Source of the DNA: a bacterium
Lineage (GTDB): Archaea; Thermoproteota; Nitrososphaeria; Nitrososphaerales; CADDZS01
Direction of reading: 5' to 3'
Assembly: GCA_027310845.1 (NCBI GenBank)
Contig: DAIDAB010000013.1
Coordinates: 10,085-20,558 of the forward strand
DNA: 10,474 nucleotides
Below the pieces are notes generated by a model that had not been told where the DNA came from, searched no databases, and saw nothing but the letters and a program-made list of their open reading frames with translations. Each line of letters begins with the position of its first letter. The stretch's first letter is position 1. The position numbers and the translations under genes were made by a program. Shown here piece by piece: positions 5,499 through 10,474 of the stretch.

Positions 5499-5539
5499 CC
5501 CGCAACTCCTTCACTTCAATGACGCGAAGGAAAGCCTAA

Positions 5540-5728
5540 ATGACGCAGGAAATATTACCTTTGAATTGCGAAAAATGCAAGCTCAGGACAGAGCATACAC
5601 GAGTTCGCACGCCCGAGGGAACTATCTCGTACAGATGTCTCAAGTGTGGCAATGTGAGAAGCTCCGCCGATGAAAGCAAAGAGAAAAAGTACCCTAAAGA
5701 TAACACGATCCCTAGCGGCGTCGGATAG
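5540..5728 (+). CDS. Small zinc-ribbon protein, 62 residues
   Basis: Two CxxC knuckles, Cys10-x2-Cys13 and Cys33-x2-Cys36, are separated by 19 residues including basic and aromatic positions; this is the form of a zinc ribbon binding one zinc ion. A polar, Lys/Glu-rich tail follows. Such minimal ribbons occur in archaeal transcription and translation accessory proteins and in many uncharacterised proteins, so a nucleic-acid or protein-binding role is inferred only. The ATG is preceded by GAAGGAAAG and by a TATA-like box about 45 bases upstream. The stop is 39 bases before the YkgJ-type gene on the same strand, and there is no obvious promoter between them, so the two are probably co-transcribed. 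Confidence 0.7.
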   Translation: MTQEILPLNCEKCKLRTEHTRVRTPEGTISYRCLKCGNVRSSADESKEKKYPKDNTIPSGVG

Positions 5729-5767
5729 CACCGCTCATTGGCTGACTGGATGGACTAGATACTCCAT

Positions 5768-6175
5768 ATGACTCCGCCGCCCTCGAAGAATGTTTGCAAA
5801 AGTCATCGCTGTGTGACTTGCTGCTATGGAACAGAGATGCTTCTATTGGAGGATGATGTGAAAAGAATAGAGGGCCTTGGCTTCAAAGAAAACTATTTCG
5901 CAGTTGAATCTGACGGCTTTAAAACGCTCAGGAATAGCAGCGGAAGATGTGTCTTCCACGATGGAAAAAAGTGTACAATTTATTCAAATCGACCTGCGGG
6001 ATGCAAGCTATATCCCATCATCTTCGACGAAGACCTCAACCATCCTGTAAAGGATGGACTATGTCCTTACAGAGATGAGTTTCAGCTTTCATTGAAAGCC
6101 AAGCGCGAGTTATCACATGTTTATCTAAAGCTGATTGATGAAAGAAAAGCAAACATTGAAGAGAACTCGCGTTGA
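5768..6175 (+). CDS. YkgJ-family cysteine-cluster protein (putative zinc/iron-binding)
   Basis: The 135-residue product carries the family's diagnostic cysteines. They are an N-terminal group (Cys10, Cys15, Cys18, Cys19), then CVFHDGKKCTIYSNRPAGC (Cys61, Cys69, Cys79) followed by Lys-Leu-Tyr-Pro, and a last Cys99-Pro. The pattern C-x7-C-x-I-Y-x2-R-P-x2-C-x2-Y-P is the core of the YkgJ/UPF0153 (CxxCxxCC) family. These proteins are thought to bind zinc or an iron-sulfur cluster, but their biochemical role is not established. Length is normal for the family and the protein is cytoplasmic. It probably shares a transcript with the zinc-ribbon gene 39 bases upstream. Its stop is 14 bases from the end of the convergent molybdoenzyme gene. 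A functional link to molybdoenzyme maturation is possible from position but unproven. Confidence 0.85.
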   Translation: MTPPPSKNVCKSHRCVTCCYGTEMLLLEDDVKRIEGLGFKENYFAVESDGFKTLRNSSGRCVFHDGKKCTIYSNRPAGCKLYPIIFDEDLNHPVKDGLCPYRDEFQLSLKAKRELSHVYLKLIDERKANIEENSR

Positions 6176-6189
6176 GCTTTTGGACAACT

Positions 6190-8493
6190 CTACTTGCTTT
6201 TGGCATCTCTCAAAGCACTGAACACAGCTTCAGGAGTTGCTGGGGCAGTGTGCAACTCGGCTCCCACCTTGGCTAATGCGTCGTTTAGCGCATTGAAGAT
6301 GGCCGGGTATATTCCAAGCGTGCCGCTTTCTCCAACACCCTTTGCACCGTTGAGAGTAAATGGTGAAGGAGTGTGGATATGATATACTTCCATGCTTGGA
6401 ACTTCCATTGCAGTTGGAATCGTATAGTCGATAAGGCTCGAATTTAGGACCTGTCCCTCTGGGCCGTACGCGAGCTCCTCATAGATTGCGCCCCCGATGC
6501 CATGTGCGACGCCTCCATGGATCTGGCCATCAACTATTGTGGCATTCACAACGTTTCCGCAATCATCTACTATGACAAGCCTTTCTATTTCAATGACTCC
6601 TGTTTCTTGATCTACGAGGAGTTGGCAAAGATGAGCCCCACTTCCAAAGGGCAATCCTATCAAAGAGAAATTAGACGATGCCTCAATTGTCCCGGCTCTT
6701 TTCATTAGCTCTTCAAAACTCATGAGTTCCCTGCGGCTAACCGTTTCTATCACTTTGCCATGCTTGAAATCTAGATCCTCTTTTTTCATCTTGAGCAACT
6801 CCGAGGCTTTGTCTATGATCTTTGATCTAAGCTCTCTGCATGCGTCGATTAGTGCGCTCCCAGCCGTGGCGGCCGACCTGCTGGCAAAAGTTCCGATTCC
6901 GGAGGAAACAGAATCTGTGTCTCCCCAAACCACCGATATCCGGTCATTCGGAATCCCAAGCTCCTCTGAACAAACCTGGGCTAGCGTTGTCTCATGGCCC
7001 TGCCCGTGGGGAGAAGAGCCGCTAATTACTGTCAACTTGCCATCTTGTGTGGCAATTATCTTTTCGGATTCAGTCAATTGTGCCCCAGTGTCCTCAACAA
7101 GCATCGAGACGCCGATGCCTCGTAGAGATTTATCTCTGGTTCCAGGGATGCTTTGCGTTCCCTTTCTATCGCCCACAAGCTCAGAGTATGAAGTCACTTT
7201 GGAAAGAGTGTCCAGCAGAAGAGGAAAGTTCCCGCTATCATAGATACAACCAGCCCCGTTATCGTAGGGGAAATCATGGGGAAGAATCACGTTTCTGCGC
7301 CTAAATTCAAGGGGATCCAAGTTGAGCTTCCTTGCCATTGCATCCATCGCATTCTCGATGAAGAAGATCGCGTCGGGTCTGCCCGCGCCCCGCACAGGGC
7401 CGGCTGGCGCTTTGTTTGTCACGTAGCAAGTTCCGGTAATGTGCACGTTGGGTATCTTGTAGGCGCCAGGTAGAAGCATGATTGTGTGCGGCATCATGAT
7501 ATTGAATGTGCCCATGACTCCGACGTTCCCCGTGACATTGGCCAGAAGAGCGAGCAATCTTCCGTTCTCATCGCAGCCGAGCTCAATCTCGCAGGATTGG
7601 TCGCGATCAGATGCAGTTTCGAGCAAATCCTCGGTCCTTGTCGACGTCCACTTGATAGTTAGCCCACTATCTCTTGCAAACAGTGCAGAGAGGAGAAATT
7701 CAGGATAGGATTGCGCACCCTTTGTCCCAAACCCTCCTCCTACATCTCTTACTTTGAAGTGAATCTTGGCGGCAGGAACTCTTAGCTCCTTCGCGAGATA
7801 ACTTCGTATCTTGTGAACCGATTGAACAGAGCCGTAGACCTCGTAAATATCAGAAATCTTGTCATAGGAGACAATTAGGGATCTCGGCTCAATTGGAATC
7901 CCGGCTTGTCTCTTTATCACAACAGTAGTCTTGATCGCATGTGCAGCCTTTGCAATGGATCCTTTCGCATCTCCTCTTTTTGCTTCGGAGCGGAGAGCAA
8001 CGTTGTCACCCCACTCTTCATACACAAGGGTCGAGTTTTTTTTGGAGTCTTCGATCGAGGAAACGACTGGTAGCTCCTCATACTCTATGTCAAATTCCTC
8101 CATGATATCTTCCACGGCATACTTTTCTTTCGAGATGAATGCGGCCACGGGTTCTCCATAGTACCTCGCTTTGCCGACCGCAAGCTGATACCTATTTGTA
8201 AGCCGCTGTCCAGGCGTCTCAAAGAGCGGGTCTACCTTTCCTACGAGATCACTCCCCGTGAGCGCCGCAATGAAGCAGGGGTTTTTTTCCGCTTTTGAAA
8301 AGTCGATGCGCTTGATTAGGGCGTGAGCGTATGGACTGCGCACGATTCCAAGATACGCTACATTTTCAGGCTCGATATCGTCAACGTAGTTTGAAGTGCC
8401 CGTCAAAAACCTTGGATCTTCGACTCTTTTGGACAAAGAGACACTCGCATCTTCGTGCATTCTGAACTTCTTTGCCTTAAAAACCTCTAGCAT
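6190..8493 (-). CDS. Xanthine/aldehyde dehydrogenase family molybdopterin-binding subunit (CoxL-like, not form I)
   Basis: The 767-residue length matches CoxL/XdhA-type catalytic subunits, which bind molybdenum-pterin cytosine dinucleotide and hydroxylate aldehydes, purines or similar substrates. In order: RVEDPRFLTGTSNYVDDI (residues 23-40, N-terminal a/b hammerhead), GGGFGTK (252-258), PVRGAGR (366-372), HGQGHE (496-501), the cofactor-binding GQIHGGVAHGIGGAIYEE (656-673), and GVGES with the expected catalytic Glu722. The active-site loop lacks the AYxCSFR signature of true form I CO dehydrogenase; it is closer to the AYRGAGR of form II enzymes, though with Pro-Val in place of Ala-Tyr. CO oxidation is therefore unlikely and the substrate is unknown. 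The family normally needs FAD (CoxM) and 2Fe-2S (CoxS) partners; neither adjoins this gene. The ATG at 8493 has a TATA-like CCTTTACGA about 23 bases upstream, so a leaderless message is likely. Confidence 0.9.
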   Translation of the reverse strand: MLEVFKAKKFRMHEDASVSLSKRVEDPRFLTGTSNYVDDIEPENVAYLGIVRSPYAHALIKRIDFSKAEKNPCFIAALTGSDLVGKVDPLFETPGQRLTNRYQLAVGKARYYGEPVAAFISKEKYAVEDIMEEFDIEYEELPVVSSIEDSKKNSTLVYEEWGDNVALRSEAKRGDAKGSIAKAAHAIKTTVVIKRQAGIPIEPRSLIVSYDKISDIYEVYGSVQSVHKIRSYLAKELRVPAAKIHFKVRDVGGGFGTKGAQSYPEFLLSALFARDSGLTIKWTSTRTEDLLETASDRDQSCEIELGCDENGRLLALLANVTGNVGVMGTFNIMMPHTIMLLPGAYKIPNVHITGTCYVTNKAPAGPVRGAGRPDAIFFIENAMDAMARKLNLDPLEFRRRNVILPHDFPYDNGAGCIYDSGNFPLLLDTLSKVTSYSELVGDRKGTQSIPGTRDKSLRGIGVSMLVEDTGAQLTESEKIIATQDGKLTVISGSSPHGQGHETTLAQVCSEELGIPNDRISVVWGDTDSVSSGIGTFASRSAATAGSALIDACRELRSKIIDKASELLKMKKEDLDFKHGKVIETVSRRELMSFEELMKRAGTIEASSNFSLIGLPFGSGAHLCQLLVDQETGVIEIERLVIVDDCGNVVNATIVDGQIHGGVAHGIGGAIYEELAYGPEGQVLNSSLIDYTIPTAMEVPSMEVYHIHTPSPFTLNGAKGVGESGTLGIYPAIFNALNDALAKVGAELHTAPATPEAVFSALRDAKSK

Positions 8494-8506
8494 TTAGAGT
8501 GTTGTG

Positions 8507-8525
8507 GCACGTCGTAAAGGCGTGC
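8507..8525 (-). promoter_or_regulatory. TATA-like box inside an inverted repeat, molybdoenzyme promoter
   Basis: GCACG (8507-8511) and CGTGC (8521-8525) are inverted repeats that enclose the putative TATA element (CCTTTACGA on the minus strand, 8512-8520). A regulator bound to the arms would block or position the basal factors, so this could be an operator. The arms are short, and chance is a real alternative. Confidence 0.35.
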
Positions 8526-8596
8526 TTGAATGTTTCCAAGTGCTCTTGATCCACTTACGGACAGCCAGTTCGCCTGAAACGAATCAAGTTGTTTTG

Positions 8597-9805
8597 CTAA
8601 AGCACTCCCTTTTGTCTTTGCATCCTTCGAATCATGAGGAATGTAAAGACGCCGATCAGAGAGACAGCCACCACGATCATTGCGCCTATTTCGATTTCAG
8701 TGTCAAGGAGACTAGCTGAAGGACTCAAGTTCGAGCCGGCACCAACTGATACTTGCGGAGTTTGACTGGCCGGAAGAAGCGATGGAGAAGCTAATCCATT
8801 GTTTGATCCTAGTTGAGGCGTGGCCGAACCACCATTTGAGCTAGGACTGCTAGTCGAGGAAGCCGCACCCATTCCATAAAAGTAGCATGGCATAATCGCA
8901 GAGCTTGACGCTGGGATTGAGCTTGCCCCTTGAGTCGGTGCATTTGCAGTAGCTGGAGCTCCTTCAGCAATTGGCAGACAATAGTTCTGGTACGGAGTGT
9001 ACTTGAGTGTGATCTGCGCGGAGAATTGAGGCGGAATGATCAAAGCTGTTCCGCTGAATGGGACGTACATTGGCGCCCAGTAAACAGTGACATTGATTGG
9101 TTGACCGGCAACCGTTGTGTGGACGGTTGTCACGCTTGAGGGCAGGTTGACATATACCCAGTCCCAAGCGTTGATTTCCACGGGAACGTTGGGAACAGTA
9201 AGCGTTGCGATTCCGGCAGAATTGGTCTGGTTCCACATTGCAAAGTTGTTTCCCCAATAGTAGTAGGAACCAAGAGCCTGTGCAGAAACCGATGCGCCGC
9301 TTGCCGCACTTCCATTTGGTAAGCTCAACTGTACTGAGATGTGGGTTGAAGAAATGTCCGAGACTTTCTGTGTCGAGATTGTGAGACTAGATGAGCTTGA
9401 CACCTGCTGGCTCTGGTAACCGTATTCCATGTCCTGCGAACCATAGTATCCAGAGTACGAAGAGCTAGAGTACAGCGCCGTAGCAGTGAAAATGTAGCTA
9501 CTGGATGGAAGCTCGAACGAAAATGCAGGATACTGACTCTGAGAGCTTGCGACTAGCCCACCAGTTGAGTTGTACACGTCCACTGCAAAATAATTATCCG
9601 TGCTATTTTGCATCTGGAGAGAAACCTGGACGTTGTTGAAAGTAGGAGCGCTCACAGCGCTCGCCAGGCCCAATCCTCCGAATCCAAACAAAATGAGGCC
9701 AGCAAGCACTCCCAAGAGGGCGAGTGAGGCCAAGGCTCTTATCTTTCTCTTTTCCACGCCGAGCGATTCGATACCTGAAATTATCTGTTTTGATTGTCTG
9801 CTCAA
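8597..9805 (-). CDS. Ser/Tyr-rich surface protein with signal segment and C-terminal membrane anchor
   Basis: The 402-residue product begins with a basic stretch and a hydrophobic signal segment (about residues 25-50), with possible cleavage after a small-residue run such as SAVSA. Most of the rest lies outside the cell. It is rich in Ser, Tyr, Gly and Ala, has two beta-sandwich-like regions (about 57-145 and 153-245, the latter containing SLPNGSAASGASVSAQALGS as in carboxypeptidase-regulatory repeats), then a Ser/Pro/Ala-rich stalk (about 285-365). A helix at about 372-392 followed by RRMQRQK anchors it. Six sequons (Asn67, 79, 164, 192, 238, 359) suggest heavy N-glycosylation; only two Cys (276, 307) are present. 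The start is a TTG at 9805, supported by a TATA-like CCTTATTGA 26 bases upstream and because the next Met, residue 65, would remove the signal. The stop lies 103 bases before the molybdoenzyme ATG. A cell-envelope role is inferred; no named family. Confidence 0.75.
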   Translation of the reverse strand: MSRQSKQIISGIESLGVEKRKIRALASLALLGVLAGLILFGFGGLGLASAVSAPTFNNVQVSLQMQNSTDNYFAVDVYNSTGGLVASSQSQYPAFSFELPSSSYIFTATALYSSSSYSGYYGSQDMEYGYQSQQVSSSSSLTISTQKVSDISSTHISVQLSLPNGSAASGASVSAQALGSYYYWGNNFAMWNQTNSAGIATLTVPNVPVEINAWDWVYVNLPSSVTTVHTTVAGQPINVTVYWAPMYVPFSGTALIIPPQFSAQITLKYTPYQNYCLPIAEGAPATANAPTQGASSIPASSSAIMPCYFYGMGAASSTSSPSSNGGSATPQLGSNNGLASPSLLPASQTPQVSVGAGSNLSPSASLLDTEIEIGAMIVVAVSLIGVFTFLMIRRMQRQKGVL

Positions 9806-9827
9806 CTCTTCACACCGTAAAATTGAG

Positions 9828-9836
9828 TCAATAAGG
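9828..9836 (-). promoter_or_regulatory. TATA-like box for the Ser-rich surface protein
   Basis: CCTTATTGA on the minus strand is centred about 26 bases before the TTG at 9805, predicting a leaderless transcript and supporting that start codon. Confidence 0.45.
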
Positions 9837-9851
9837 GGATGAGGGAGTGTT

Positions 9852-9936
9852 TAATCTTGCCTTCCGAACAGTCGTTTCGAAGATTAGAACAGAGAAATTT
9901 CGTGCTCAAATGGATTAATCTTCAGGATAAAGATTA
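9852..9936. promoter_or_regulatory. Four-copy heptamer array TAATCTT/AAGATTA, probable operator cluster
   Basis: TAATCTT occurs at 9852-9858 and 9916-9922, and its complement AAGATTA at 9880-9886 and 9930-9936, giving two inverted pairs with 21-base and 7-base spacers. The array sits between the promoter of the leftward surface-protein gene and the rightward frame that begins near 10023, so it could control either or both. Apart from this array and the TATA element, the 9806-9992 gap shows nothing else I can support. Confidence 0.45.
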
Positions 9937-9992
9937 CTTATCTGGGAACATATCGCCAGGCAGTTTACGCTGAATGAGGCACTCTTCCCTAG

Positions 9993-10474
9993 CATAATGG
10001 AGGAAAGGAAACAATCCTGCGCATGAATGAGGCTCTCAACTACTATGCATCTGGAGGACATTGTATACTAGTTCACTCGATCGCCTCGGTTTGGGCTACA
10101 CGACTTTCGAGGACTGGAACAGTGTGGAATCGTTGAATATCCTAAGGCAAAAAACACCTCCTCAATGACTATCGCCTGCATTCTAGCGTAGAATCCATTG
10201 CAAGCGAGATCAATCATAGGAATGCAAAACATCCTTGCCGCAAGAAGCACTACTTCAGAAGCTCGGCAAAGAGAAGAAGAAAGTTTTTCAATCACAAACT
10301 TGGGCGAAGAGAAACGTTGTCTCAAACAGGTGGGCCTGTTCAACTAGGGTCAGCTACGAGCAAGCTGCCTCCCTACACGAAGAAACTTCTTATGTGGAGT
10401 TTTTCAATTGCAATAATCCCGCCAATTGTTCTCATTGCAGCTTTATCGCTGAACAGTCTTTACCTCCTTGATTA
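9993..10474 (+). pseudogene. Frameshifted membrane-protein gene running off the right edge
   Basis: No single frame is open throughout, but consecutive frames give protein-like sequence. Frame A (from 9993, ATG at 10023) reads ETILRMNEALNYYASGG. Frame B (10031-10160) gives LGLGYTTFEDWNSVESLN. Frame A again from 10146 gives HLLNDYRLHSSVESIASE, then a Lys/Arg-rich stretch and a hydrophobic helix SFSIAIIPPIVLIAALSL at about 10398-10451, still open at the edge. The return shift falls at a run of six A (10149-10154). If the two shifts are errors or recent mutations, the product would be a basic cytoplasmic domain followed by a membrane helix. An ATG at 10392 could begin a separate intact membrane protein with that helix as its N terminus. 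CATAAT at 9993-9998 could be a TATA box for the ATG at 10023. The family is not recognised. Confidence 0.4.

Noticed and set aside
6722..7243. 173-codon open frame on the plus strand
   Set aside because: It lies entirely antisense to the well-supported molybdoenzyme gene and its translation has no domain character; it is a shadow of codon bias.
9274..9282. GAGCCTGTG resembling the MITE terminal repeat
   Set aside because: It is inside the coding sequence of the Ser-rich surface protein, diverges after nine bases, and has no inverted partner nearby.
9971..10033. Direct repeat TGAATGAGGC (9971-9980 and 10024-10033)
   Set aside because: Ten bases with weak flanking similarity is within chance expectation and has no clear role.
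10068..10343. 91-codon minus-strand frame and the 78-codon plus frame at 10235-10471
   Set aside because: Both are antisense or out of frame to the stretch with protein-like character and a membrane helix; neither has a plausible promoter or motif.
1..10474. Search for tRNA, rRNA, C/D-box RNA and CRISPR repeats
   Set aside because: TTCGA-like and TGATGA-like words were seen but none had the paired arms or partner boxes required, and no regularly spaced repeats were found.

Overview
The window looks like a stretch of archaeal chromosome, most likely from the Thaumarchaeota or a related TACK lineage, but I cannot name a genus. Four things point that way. Nearly every plausible gene start lies about 23-35 bases after an AT-rich TATA-like box, so transcripts would be leaderless or nearly so. 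Shine-Dalgarno sequences are rare. TTG and GTG starts appear to be used. Several genes encode surface or membrane proteins with N-glycosylation sequons. No tRNA, rRNA, CRISPR array or intact insertion sequence was found.

Left part (1-2451): a nucleotidyltransferase gene cut by the left edge converges, with an 11-base overlap, on a class I SAM-dependent methyltransferase gene. Two small membrane-protein genes lie upstream of the methyltransferase on the same (minus) strand. One of them (1913-2071) is only 52 residues long and has its own promoter.

Middle part (2452-5539): this is an accessory-looking, gene-poor tract. It contains a 140-bp MITE-like element with terminal inverted repeats and a TTCA target duplication, then a Nudix-fold protein whose catalytic box is degenerate. 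After that come hairpin and poly-T terminators, three stretches that read like decayed genes (3666-3927 minus, 4404-4608 plus, 5238-5495 minus), a promoter-driven 39-codon small ORF, and a membrane-anchored cysteine- and threonine-rich surface protein.

Right part (5540-9805): a small zinc-ribbon protein and a YkgJ-type cysteine-cluster protein form a probable operon that converges on a large minus-strand gene. That gene encodes the molybdopterin-binding subunit of a xanthine/aldehyde dehydrogenase-CoxL family enzyme. No FAD or 2Fe-2S subunit gene lies beside it. Upstream of it on the same strand is a 402-residue, serine-rich surface protein with a signal segment and a C-terminal membrane anchor.

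Right end (9806-10474): a regulatory tract carries four copies of the heptamer TAATCTT/AAGATTA in alternating orientation. It is followed by a reading frame that seems broken by two compensating frameshifts and runs off the edge.

No complete undescribed system is evident. The most notable items are the MITE, the degenerate Nudix protein, the four-copy operator-like array, the promoter-driven small ORFs and the cluster of gene remnants.
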